From contig NZ_WOFH01000003.1 of the NCBI RefSeq assembly GCF_009733595.1, positions 620,001 through 684,000 of the forward strand: a stretch of 64,000 bases of DNA, in the 5' to 3' direction. Shown in pieces: positions 1 to 6,917 of this stretch; within the stretch, counting starts at the first letter, position 1; each line of letters begins with the position of its first letter. A model generated the notes under the pieces. The model was not told the origin of the DNA and did no database searches. It saw only the letters and a program-made list of their open reading frames with translations. This DNA is from Actinomadura litoris (lineage in GTDB: Bacteria > Actinomycetota > Actinomycetes > Streptosporangiales > Streptosporangiaceae). A program made the position numbers and the translations under genes.

Positions 1-72
1 GGCGAGGTCCACGACGGCGAACGGAGCCTCAAGCCCGCCGGTCGCGGCGTCGTAGCGGTCGCGGAGGTTCAT
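1..72 (-). CDS. 5' end of an alanine-racemase-fold amino acid deaminase/aldolase-like gene (partial)
   Basis: Only the first 24 codons lie in the window; the reading frame runs off the left edge. The visible N-terminus reads MNLRDRYDAATGGLEAPFAV and continues VVDLA. This resembles the start of actinobacterial proteins with an alanine-racemase N-terminal barrel, annotated as amino acid deaminase/aldolase, where an 'APFAVVDLDA'-like strand begins the PLP barrel. The family assignment rests on this short motif alone. The gene follows the SMR transporter on the same strand after a 59-base gap, so it could be the third gene of that unit. Confidence 0.42.
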   Translation of the reverse strand, partial: MNLRDRYDAATGGLEAPFAVVDLA

Positions 73-131
73 GGCGGTCACCCCGCAAGAGTACGCCGAA
101 TATGAAAAGATCTCATGTCTTGGCCATGGCC

Positions 132-452
132 TCACTCCGGATTGGTGACGCGGGCCAGCACGAGCCCGCCGATGATCAGGCCGAGCGCCGCCGCCCGTCC
201 GACCGTGACCGGGTCCTTCTGGACGAGGATGCCCACCGTGATCGCGCCGACCGCGCCGATCCCGGTGAACACCGCGTAGGAGGTGCCGACCGGCAGCGTC
301 CGCATCGCGTAGGAGAGCAGGTAGATCGACAGCGCGCCGAGCGCGAAGCAGGCGAGCGTCGGCAGCGGGCGGGTGAAGTTCTCCGTCGGACGGATGCTCT
401 GCGAGAACGCGATCTCGACGAGCCCCGCCAGCCCGAGCACGAGCCAGGCCAT
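132..452 (-). CDS. SMR-family small multidrug/guanidinium exporter (SugE/Gdx-like)
   Basis: A 106-residue protein with four hydrophobic helices, the standard size and topology of small multidrug resistance transporters that work as dual-topology dimers in the cytoplasmic membrane. A glutamate sits in the first helix (LAGLVEIAFS), the position of the essential proton/substrate carboxylate. The segment TSYAVFTGIGAVGA matches the SugE/Gdx guanidinium subgroup ('AYAVWTGIGAVG') better than EmrE/Qac types. The start codon shares one base with the stop of the azoreductase gene (TGATG), so the two are translationally coupled and presumably under the same TetR control. Substrate is inferred, not shown. 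Confidence 0.85.
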   Translation of the reverse strand: MAWLVLGLAGLVEIAFSQSIRPTENFTRPLPTLACFALGALSIYLLSYAMRTLPVGTSYAVFTGIGAVGAITVGILVQKDPVTVGRAAALGLIIGGLVLARVTNPE

Positions 453-1099
453 CAGTACCGCCCTCCCAGTTCGCGCGCCGCCGCCAGCGCGTCCGCGTAC
501 GACTTCTCATGGGCGGCCCGCCGCCCCGCCAGCGCCGGGTCGAGGCGGCTGTTGACCAGCTCGGCGGCCACGGCCGCGACGTCCTCGACCCCGAAGTGCC
601 CCGCGATGAAGTCGCGCAGGAAGCGCTCCTGGTGGTCGTAGGGCTCGCGCGGCGCGCCCGGCACGTACGAGCCGCCGCGCGCCGAGGCGATCACGAACCG
701 CCGTCCGGCCAGCGACATCTTGGGGAAGGTCACCTGGTCGATCCACGCCTTGAGCGACGCGGGGACGGAGAAGTTGTACATCGGCGTGGCGATCAGCACG
801 ACGTCGGCGGCGACCAGCTCGTCCAGCAGCGGTTCGAGGACCGCCCACGCCTCCGCCTGCGCGGGCGTGCGCACCGCCTCCTTGTACCGGCCGATGTCGG
901 TGATCTGGTTGGCCAGCACGTAGTCGCACAGCTCCGTCCACGCCTCGCCGATGAACGGCACGGGCTCGGCCGCCAGGTCGCGGTGGACGTGGCGGCCGGA
1001 CGGGTTCGCCCGCCTCCACGCGTCCGCGAACGCGTCCCCGACCTCGCGGCTGACCGAGGCGCGGCGGGCGCTGGAGTCCAGGTGGAGCAACGTGGTCAT
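452..1099 (-). CDS. FMN-dependent NADH-azoreductase (flavodoxin-fold quinone reductase)
   Basis: A 215-residue flavodoxin-fold protein of AzoR length. The N-terminal flavin-phosphate loop reads LLHLDSSARRASVSRE, the central segment ATPMYNFSVPASLKAWIDQV is the AzoR signature, and ASARGGSY lies in the C-terminal third. AzoR enzymes use NAD(P)H to reduce azo dyes and quinones, usually for detoxification of electrophiles. The ATG at 1099 is chosen because it begins the flavodoxin strand; upstream in-frame codons run through the operator region. It overlaps the SMR gene by one base and is divergent from a TetR gene, with two palindromic operators between them. Confidence 0.9.
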   Translation of the reverse strand: MTTLLHLDSSARRASVSREVGDAFADAWRRANPSGRHVHRDLAAEPVPFIGEAWTELCDYVLANQITDIGRYKEAVRTPAQAEAWAVLEPLLDELVAADVVLIATPMYNFSVPASLKAWIDQVTFPKMSLAGRRFVIASARGGSYVPGAPREPYDHQERFLRDFIAGHFGVEDVAAVAAELVNSRLDPALAGRRAAHEKSYADALAAARELGGRY

Positions 1100-1116
1100 C
1101 AGGGTCTCCCTCATTA

Positions 1117-1180
1117 AGTGGACAAACTGTCCGCTTGCTTCGGTGCCGACTGTACCCCGTATCCGGACAGCTTGTCCACT
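1117..1180. promoter_or_regulatory. Twin TetR-type palindromic operators between azoR-like gene and tetR
   Basis: Two copies of GGACA-N3-TGTCC lie in the divergent intergenic region, at 1120-1132 and 1165-1177. Their 17-base surroundings (GTGGACAAACTGTCCGC and CCGGACAGCTTGTCCAC) are near-inverted copies of each other. The first sits just upstream of the azoreductase start, the second about 30 bases before the tetR start, so a repressor bound here would control both directions. Assignment to the adjacent TetR protein is inferred from position. Confidence 0.7.
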
Positions 1181-1208
1181 TATCGCCGTGTCGATTACAG
1201 TCGGCGGG

Positions 1209-1835
1209 ATGGAACGCCGCACCGACCTGCTCAGCGGGCATCCCGCCGGGGCGGAGGGACGCCCGCGCGAGCGCGCCGACGCCGCCCGCAACCGCACCAA
1301 GGTCCTCGACGCCGCCGCCGCGCTGTTCGCCGCCGGCGACCCGCGCGCCGTCACGATGGACGACATCGCCAAGGCCGCGGGCGTGGGGCGCGGCACGCTC
1401 TACCGCCGCTACCCCGACACGACCTCGATCGCCCTCGCGCTGCTGGACGAGCACGAGCGCCGCCTCCAGGGCGAGCTGCTGCGCGGCGCCCCGCCGCTCG
1501 GCCCCGGCGCCCCGCCGGGCGACCGGCTCGCCGCCTTCTACGCCGCCATGGTCGACCTGCTCGACGCGCACATCCCGCTCGTCCTCGGCGCCGAGGCGGG
1601 CGGGGCGCGGCTGACCACCGGCGCGTACGGGTTCTGGCGCGCGCACGTCCGGATGCTGCTGGCCGAGGGCGGGGTCCCGGGCCCGGACGTGCTCGCCGAC
1701 GCGCTCCTCGCGCCGCTGGCCTCCGAGGTCTACTCCCACCAGCGCGGCCAGGGCCGCACCCCGGCCGAGATCACCGCCGCGCTCACCACGCTCGCCCGCG
1801 CCCTCCTCCCCGAGGGACCGGTCCGGCCGACATAG
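1209..1835 (+). CDS. TetR-family transcriptional repressor
   Basis: A 208-residue protein with an N-terminal TetR DNA-binding domain at about residues 28-75: the helix-turn-helix reads MDDIAKAAGVGRGTLYRRYP. The C-terminal ligand-binding half is a variable helical domain typical of regulators of detoxification genes. The ATG at 1209 leaves the operator upstream; longer in-frame starts would run through that operator. It is divergent from the azoreductase/SMR pair and almost certainly represses it, releasing in response to an electrophile or cationic drug (inferred). purU starts 11 bases downstream on the same strand. Confidence 0.88.
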   Translation: MERRTDLLSGHPAGAEGRPRERADAARNRTKVLDAAAALFAAGDPRAVTMDDIAKAAGVGRGTLYRRYPDTTSIALALLDEHERRLQGELLRGAPPLGPGAPPGDRLAAFYAAMVDLLDAHIPLVLGAEAGGARLTTGAYGFWRAHVRMLLAEGGVPGPDVLADALLAPLASEVYSHQRGQGRTPAEITAALTTLARALLPEGPVRPT

Positions 1836-1846
1836 GGTTGGGGGCG

Positions 1847-2722
1847 ATGACCGAGGCGGCGAGGGATGAGATCGTGAACGAGTATGTGCTGACCCTGTCG
1901 TGCCCCGACCGGCCGGGCATCGTCGCCGCGGTGTCGGGGCTGCTCGCCGAGCGCGGCTGCAACATCGTGGAGAGCCAGCAGTTCGGCGAGCGCGAGTCCG
2001 CCACGTTCTTCATGCGGGTGCAGTTCGCCGCCCCGGACGCCTCCGACCCCGACGGGCTGCGCGGCGCGTTCGCGTCCCTGGCCGCCGACCTCGGCCTGCG
2101 CTGGCGGCTGCACGACCTGGCGTCCCGGCCGCGTGTGCTGATCATGGTGTCGAAGGGCGGGCACTGCCTGAACGACCTGCTCTACCGCCAGCGGTCCGGG
2201 CTGCTCGACATCGACGTCGTCGCCGTCGCCTCCAACCACCCCGACCTGCGGCCCCTGACCCAGTCCTACGGGATCGACTACCACCACCTGCCGGTCGGCC
2301 CCGGCGGCAGGCAGGCGCAGGAGGCCGAGATCCTGACGCTGGTCGAGCACTACGGCGCCGACCTCGTCGTCCTCGCCCGCTACATGCAGATCCTCTCGGA
2401 CGACTTCTGCGCCAAGCTGCCCGGCATGATCATCAACATCCACCACTCGTTCCTGCCGAGCTTCAAGGGCGCCCGCCCCTACCACCAGGCGCACGCCCGC
2501 GGCGTCAAGGTCATCGGGGCGACCGCGCACTACGTCACCGCCGACCTGGACGAGGGGCCGATCATCGAGCAGGAGGTCGCGCGCGTCGACCACACCCACA
2601 GCCCCGAGGAGATGGTGGCGGTCGGCCGCGACGTCGAGTGCCTGGCGCTGGCCCGCGCCGTCCGCTGGCACGCCGAGCACCGCGTGCTGCTCAACGGCGA
2701 CCGCACGGTCGTCTTCCGCTAG
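1847..2722 (+). CDS. purU: Formyltetrahydrofolate deformylase PurU
   Basis: A 291-residue enzyme hydrolysing 10-formyl-tetrahydrofolate to formate and tetrahydrofolate, balancing one-carbon pools in the cytosol. An N-terminal ACT domain (about residues 8-85, CPDRPGIVAAVSGLLAERGC) is followed by a formyltransferase domain carrying INIHHSFLPSF with the catalytic Asn/His, and the downstream Asp motif in TADLDEGPIIEQEV. Length matches the family. ATG at 1847 is used; a GTG at 1874 would trim nine residues. It lies 11 bases after the TetR gene. Functionally it links with the glycine cleavage genes near 14-18 kb, though they are not physically linked. Confidence 0.95.
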   Translation: MTEAARDEIVNEYVLTLSCPDRPGIVAAVSGLLAERGCNIVESQQFGERESATFFMRVQFAAPDASDPDGLRGAFASLAADLGLRWRLHDLASRPRVLIMVSKGGHCLNDLLYRQRSGLLDIDVVAVASNHPDLRPLTQSYGIDYHHLPVGPGGRQAQEAEILTLVEHYGADLVVLARYMQILSDDFCAKLPGMIINIHHSFLPSFKGARPYHQAHARGVKVIGATAHYVTADLDEGPIIEQEVARVDHTHSPEEMVAVGRDVECLALARAVRWHAEHRVLLNGDRTVVFR

Positions 2723-2829
2723 GGCCGCCGCACGGCTCCGCTGGGGCCCTAGGGCCCTGGGACGGCGCGCTCCCGCTCCGTAGCGTCCTTGCCGACCAGT
2801 CGCAAGGATCGTCAGCGAGGAGCAGTCGA

Positions 2830-3828
2830 ATGCGCAGGCGCGGAATGCTGATCGGCCTCGCCGCCACCGTCGTCGCGGGCGCCGGGGGAGCGGGCGCGGC
2901 GGCGCTGGGCCCCGGTTCGCTACGGACCGCCCCCGCCAGTGCCACCGAGGGCGGCTCCGTCGTCGTCCATGTGGCCCCCGGCGGGGAGGTCGCGTCCCTG
3001 GAGGAGGCCGAGAAGGTGCTGGAGGAGCGGAACGCGGTCGACGGCGTCGTCCTCGTCAGGGGCGGGACGTACAAGAACGAGTCGGTCGCGTGGCGGTACT
3101 CGCCCGAGGGAGGGTCCATCACCATCCGCGCCGAGCCCGGCACGGGACGCGTCGTCTACGACGGCCGTGGCCGCGACGGGTACTGGGTGACCGTGCGCGC
3201 CGGGGGCGCGCGAACGCACTTCAGCGGCATCACGGTGCAGAACTACACCGCCGGGGGCATCCTGTTCCGGGGCGACAAGGACGCCGGGGAGAGGATCACC
3301 GGCGGGTCCGTCCGCGACATGGTGTTCCGCAGGCTCGGCACCAGGTACGCCCACGGCCGCGAGGGGTACGGCGCCGTCCACATGTACAACTCCTGGAAGA
3401 TGCGGATCGAGGACAACCACTTCCAGCAACTGGAGAACAGGACGGCCAAGACCTACAGCCGCATCCACGGTGTCTACTTCTCCGACGGCGCGAGCGAGAA
3501 CACCGTGTCGGGCAACTCCTTCTCCAGGGTCAGCGGCGACCCTGTCCGCGCCAGCGACGGGGCCAGCCGCAACCGGGTGCTCGGCAACCGGTTCCAGGAC
3601 ACCGGCTGGTACGGGCTGTTCTCCTACTTCAGGTTCCCGCGCGATCCCGTGTGCGGGACGGGCAACTACTTCGCGGGCAACACCTACGGGAAGCCGTATC
3701 CGCGCCCCGGCCGCCGCAAGAGCTTCAAGGGGCAGCCGGTGGACTGGGACAAGCGCGGCAAGCCGGGCGCGTGCCGTCCGGACCCGATCAAGGTCGGCAG
3801 GAACCGCTACGCGCCCTCCGCCCGCTGA
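2830..3828 (+). CDS. Secreted right-handed beta-helix protein (pectate-lyase-like fold)
   Basis: A 332-residue exported protein. Residues 1-38 form a signal peptide with a basic start (MRRRG) and a long Ala/Gly hydrophobic core ending near SAT. The rest has short repeated turns typical of parallel beta-helix proteins (ITVQNYTAGGILF, ASENTVSGNSF, ASRNRVLGNRF), each with the Asn/Gly ladder pattern of pectate-lyase or NosD-like folds. No lyase catalytic site can be assigned by eye, so substrate and enzymatic activity are unknown. A GAGGAG ribosome binding site at 2816-2821 supports the ATG at 2830. It stands alone between purU and the DUF6286 pair. Confidence 0.7.
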   Translation: MRRRGMLIGLAATVVAGAGGAGAAALGPGSLRTAPASATEGGSVVVHVAPGGEVASLEEAEKVLEERNAVDGVVLVRGGTYKNESVAWRYSPEGGSITIRAEPGTGRVVYDGRGRDGYWVTVRAGGARTHFSGITVQNYTAGGILFRGDKDAGERITGGSVRDMVFRRLGTRYAHGREGYGAVHMYNSWKMRIEDNHFQQLENRTAKTYSRIHGVYFSDGASENTVSGNSFSRVSGDPVRASDGASRNRVLGNRFQDTGWYGLFSYFRFPRDPVCGTGNYFAGNTYGKPYPRPGRRKSFKGQPVDWDKRGKPGACRPDPIKVGRNRYAPSAR

Positions 3829-3992
3829 CGCCCCTCGCTGATTCCAGGACGAATCACAGCGACTCACCCCGAAACCCCCGGGCGGATGCGCGATGGTCGC
3901 GTGAGATGTCGGCATGGCGTGTTTCACTCCTCGTGACAATGCCTCACCATGGGTAACGATGTCCGACGTGCCGAGGCTTCACGGGGGTGGCT

Positions 3993-4607
3993 ATGGCCGA
4001 GTCTCTGGTCAGGGACGTGATCCAGGAGACACAGAGCAGGCAGCGGGCGCGGCGGCTCGCCGCACGGGAGTTCCGGCCGCGCCGGACGCTCGCGGGGCTG
4101 GCCGCCGCGCTGCTGCTGACCGTCGCCGGCGGCGCGGTCGCGATCGAGCTGGCGGCGCAGGCGCTCGGCTCCGGCGTCCACCCGGTCCCGGGCGCGGACC
4201 GGGCGGCCGACGCGCTCGGGCGGCTGCCCTGGAGCCATCCGGGGGTGCGCGCGTGCGCGGCGGGCGTCGCCGTCCTCGGGCTCGCGCTGGTGCTGGCGGC
4301 CGTACCGGGCCGCATGCGCGGGATGCCGCTCGACGGCTCCGACCCGCGGCTCGCGGGCGTCCTGCGCCGCTCGGCGCTCCGCCGCTCCCTCGCCGACGCG
4401 GCGCTCAGCGTGCCCGGCATCGAGCGCGCCCGCGTGCGGGGCGCGGGCCTGGTCCGCAGGCGCGTCATCGTGCGCGCCGCGACCGGCTACCGCAACCCCG
4501 CCAACCTGGAGGAACTGGTCCACTGCGCGGTCGACGACCGGCTCGACAGCATCGAGCCGATGTTCCGGCCGCCCGTCGATGTACGGCTGACCTGGCGGAA
4601 GGACTGA
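3993..4607 (+). CDS. DUF6286-type membrane protein, copy 1 (pairs with AmaP-like gene)
   Basis: A 204-residue protein with a basic N-terminus, a first membrane helix near residues 35-52, a second near 86-105, and a C-terminal soluble alpha/beta domain (about 120-204) with VPGIERARVRG and VDVRLTW. It closely resembles the protein at 10899-11465, including the PLHG/PLDG loop after the second helix. Such DUF6286 proteins sit in actinobacterial Asp23 envelope-stress clusters. ATG 3993 is favoured because GGGGG at 3983-3987 gives normal spacing; GTG 3987 would add two residues. One base separates it from the AmaP-like gene. Confidence 0.72.
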   Translation: MAESLVRDVIQETQSRQRARRLAAREFRPRRTLAGLAAALLLTVAGGAVAIELAAQALGSGVHPVPGADRAADALGRLPWSHPGVRACAAGVAVLGLALVLAAVPGRMRGMPLDGSDPRLAGVLRRSALRRSLADAALSVPGIERARVRGAGLVRRRVIVRAATGYRNPANLEELVHCAVDDRLDSIEPMFRPPVDVRLTWRKD

Positions 4608-4608
4608 T

Positions 4609-5172
4609 ATGAGGGTCGCTCTGGCGGTGACCGGCGCCCTGCTGTTCGGCTGCGGCGCCGCCGCCCTGGCCGCCGGGCTCGGCGGCTTCGACGGTCTGGG
4701 CGCCCTGTCCGGGCGCCCGCCGCTCGACCCGGCGCTGGTCCGGTTCGCCGGCTCAGCCTCCTGGTTCCCGGGCGTGCTGGCGGCCGTCGCCGAACTGGTG
4801 TCGCTCGCGGGCCAGCTGTGGCTGGTCCTCCAGGGCCGCGCCCTGCTCCGGCGCTGGTGGCCCGACATGGACGCGGGCACCCGCGTGCTGTCCCGCTCCG
4901 CCGCCGCGAACCTGGCGCGGGACGGCGAGGCGCTGCCCGGCGTCCGCGACCTGCGCGTCCGCCTCACCGGCACCCTCACCCACCCCAGGCTGGTGGTCAC
5001 GGTGACCTGCGAGGGCGACGCCGTCCTGGGCGAGGTCTTCGGCGAACTGGGCGCGGGCCCCGTCGAACGCTACCGCCGGACGATGGGCATGCCCGACCTG
5101 GACGCGGTGATCCGCCTGCGCCCGGCCTTCCCCAAACGCCACCGCCGCACCCCGGCCGCAGAGGCCGCCTAG
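4609..5172 (+). CDS. amaP: AmaP-like alkaline-shock membrane anchor protein, copy 1
   Basis: A 187-residue protein with two membrane segments (about residues 3-25 and 52-75) followed by a soluble domain with an Asp23-like strand pattern (VRDLRVRLTGTLTHPRLVVTVT). AmaP proteins anchor Asp23 at the membrane in Firmicutes. Actinobacterial homologues keep the two-helix plus C-terminal domain layout but here no Asp23 gene accompanies the pair. It begins one base after the DUF6286 gene, so the two are co-translated. It is a paralogue of the protein at 11465-12031. The gene is followed by a dispersed repeat and the dctA terminator. Confidence 0.65.
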   Translation: MRVALAVTGALLFGCGAAALAAGLGGFDGLGALSGRPPLDPALVRFAGSASWFPGVLAAVAELVSLAGQLWLVLQGRALLRRWWPDMDAGTRVLSRSAAANLARDGEALPGVRDLRVRLTGTLTHPRLVVTVTCEGDAVLGEVFGELGAGPVERYRRTMGMPDLDAVIRLRPAFPKRHRRTPAAEAA

Positions 5173-5217
5173 GCGGTAGCGCAAACGACCTCGGCCGTCA
5201 CGCGAGCGCGTAGCCGG

Positions 5218-5326
5218 CCGGTGGGGGGAAGCCGAAGGCGGACCTCCACCGGGAAGATCGCGAAGCGATGCCGCGTTCGCCCAAAGCACGGTCAACGAGC
5301 CGCCAGGCGAGCGCCTTGGGCCGGGG
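5218..5326 (+). repeat. Dispersed intergenic repeat, copy A
   Basis: About 110 bases that match, in opposite orientation, the stretch at 38571-38681. Shared blocks include ACCGGGAAGATCGCGAAGCG, CACGGTCAA, CGAGCCGCCAGGCGAG and GCCTTGGGCCGGG. The only length difference seen is a small indel after CACGGTCAA. A tight hairpin ATCGC-GAA-GCGAT lies in the middle. Both copies occupy the space between two convergent genes, here the AmaP-like gene and dctA. No transposase or terminal repeats are visible; it behaves like a REP-type or 3'-end element. Confidence 0.75.
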
Positions 5327-5340
5327 TTCAAAAAGTAGTG

Positions 5341-5387
5341 CCGCCCGGCGCCGGGAGCTTGGGAGCGGGGGAGCTGGCGCCGGGCGG
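5341..5387 (-). terminator. Hairpin terminator downstream of dctA
   Basis: A perfect 12-base-pair stem, CCGCCCGGCGCC (5341-5352) with GGCGCCGGGCGG (5376-5387), separated by 23 bases. It begins 13 bases beyond the dctA stop codon. There is no clear U-tract, as is common for actinomycete terminators. Confidence 0.65.
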
Positions 5388-5399
5388 CTGGTCAGGTGG

Positions 5400-6767
5400 T
5401 CAGGTGGCCGGTCGCGGGCGCTCGGTGAGCGCCGGGGCGGCCGGTCGTTCGGCGGGGGCGGTGGTCGGTTCGTGTTGCGGGGCGGCCTCGTCGAAGGGGT
5501 CTTCGCCGGACAGGACGTGCCTCGCCCGCTCCGGGTCGAACTCGCCGGTCCAGTGGCCGATCACCACGGTCGCGACGGCGTTGCCCGCGAAGTTCGTCAG
5601 GGCGCGGGCCTCGGACATGAACCGGTCGATCCCGACGATGAAGCCGACGCCGTCCACCAGTTCGGGCTTGTGCGACTGGAGGCCGCCCGCCAGCGTCGCG
5701 AGGCCGGCGCCGCTGACGCCCGCCGCGCCCTTGGAGGCGACGACCATGAACAGCAGCAGCGGGATCTGCGCGCCGACCGACAGCGGCTGGTCCTGCGCGG
5801 AGGCGATGAACAGCGTCGCCATCGTCAGGTAGATCGCGGTGCCGTCCAGGTTGAAGGAGTACCCGGTCGGGACCGTGATCCCGACGACCGGGCGGCTCAC
5901 CCCGAGATGCTCCATCTTGGCGATCAGCCGGGGCAGCGCCGACTCCGAGGACGAGGTCGACAGGATCAGCAGGAACTCGCGGGCCAGGTAGCGCAGCAGC
6001 GACCAGATGCCGATCCGCGCGACCAGCCACAGCACCGCGCCGAGCACGCCGAACACGAACAGCACGCAGGTCACGTAGAAGCCCAGCATGATCACCGCGA
6101 GGCTGCGCAGCGCCGACCAGCCGCTCGCGCCGACCACGGCCGCGATCGCGCCGAACGCCCCGACCGGCGCCGCCCACATGATCATCGCGAGCACCCGGAA
6201 CACCAGCCGCTGCGCGTGCTCGACACCGCGCAGCACCGGCGCCCCCGCCGGTCCGAGGCTCTGCAGCGCGAACCCGGCGAGCAGCGCGACCAGCAGCGTC
6301 TGAAGCACCTGGCCCTCGGTCAGCGCCGACACCATCGTGGACGGGATGATCCCCAGCAGGAAGTCGGTCGTCCCCTCTGCGTCCGCTGCCTGCTCGTGCG
6401 CCGTCGCGACCGAGGCCGGGTCCAGGTGCACGCCGTCCCCCGGATGCAGGACGTTGCCCACCGTCAGCCCGATGGCGAGCGCGAACGTCGACATCACGAG
6501 GAAGTAGCCGATCGTGACGAGGCCGACCCTGCCGACCTTGGCGGCCCGCGCCACCGAGCCGACGCCGAGCACGATCGTGCAGAAGATGATCGGTGAGATC
6601 ATCATTTTGATCAGGTTGACGAAGCCGGTGCCGAGCGGCTTGAGCTCGACCGCGGCGTCCGGAGCGGCGATCCCGACCGCGATGCCGAGGAGCACGGCCG
6701 CGACGACCGCCAGGTACAGGTAGTGGACGCGATCGTGCGCGGCACCGGCTGCTCTCGGTGCGGGCAC
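5400..6767 (-). CDS. dctA: C4-dicarboxylate:cation symporter (DAACS family, DctA-like)
   Basis: A 455-residue membrane transporter importing dicarboxylates such as succinate, fumarate or malate with cations. Family hallmarks are the serine-rich re-entrant loop STSSSESALPR, the motif GYSFNLDGTAIY (usually NMDGT) in the seventh helix, and the second hairpin ASKGAAGVSGAG. The last 40 or so residues form a Pro/Ala/Glu-rich cytoplasmic tail beyond the usual end. The start is GTG 6767 with GGGAG upstream. It is divergent from a CitA/CitB-type two-component system, which probably senses its substrate and activates it. Confidence 0.93.
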   Translation of the reverse strand: MPAPRAAGAAHDRVHYLYLAVVAAVLLGIAVGIAAPDAAVELKPLGTGFVNLIKMMISPIIFCTIVLGVGSVARAAKVGRVGLVTIGYFLVMSTFALAIGLTVGNVLHPGDGVHLDPASVATAHEQAADAEGTTDFLLGIIPSTMVSALTEGQVLQTLLVALLAGFALQSLGPAGAPVLRGVEHAQRLVFRVLAMIMWAAPVGAFGAIAAVVGASGWSALRSLAVIMLGFYVTCVLFVFGVLGAVLWLVARIGIWSLLRYLAREFLLILSTSSSESALPRLIAKMEHLGVSRPVVGITVPTGYSFNLDGTAIYLTMATLFIASAQDQPLSVGAQIPLLLFMVVASKGAAGVSGAGLATLAGGLQSHKPELVDGVGFIVGIDRFMSEARALTNFAGNAVATVVIGHWTGEFDPERARHVLSGEDPFDEAAPQHEPTTAPAERPAAPALTERPRPAT

Positions 6768-6838
6768 GGGCGGGCTCCCTCGCGGATCGGGCGGCGGCGC
6801 GGCGCGGGCCGCCGCACATCAGCGACTATGGCGGCATC

Positions 6839-6854
6839 TGTGACGCCGGTCACG
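6839..6854. promoter_or_regulatory. CRP-like palindrome between dctA and the sensor kinase
   Basis: TGTGACGCCGGTCACG contains TGTGA-N6-TCAC, close to the CRP-family consensus TGTGA-N6-TCACA. It lies about midway between the divergent dctA and sensor kinase starts. That suggests CRP-type control of dicarboxylate use in addition to the two-component system. The cyclic-AMP regulator itself is not in the window, so this is a sequence-only suggestion. Confidence 0.4.
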
Positions 6855-6917
6855 TTTGTGTACATTGCGTTCACGGCCGGGCTCGCCGGCCCGCGACTCC
6901 GAGGACGACGAGGACCC

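Noticed and set aside
2744..2757. Perfect palindrome GGGCCCTAGGGCCC after purU
   Set aside because: Similar CCTAGG-centred GC palindromes arise at several gene ends from TAG stop codons in GC-rich context; no loop, no consistent spacing, so no function was assigned.
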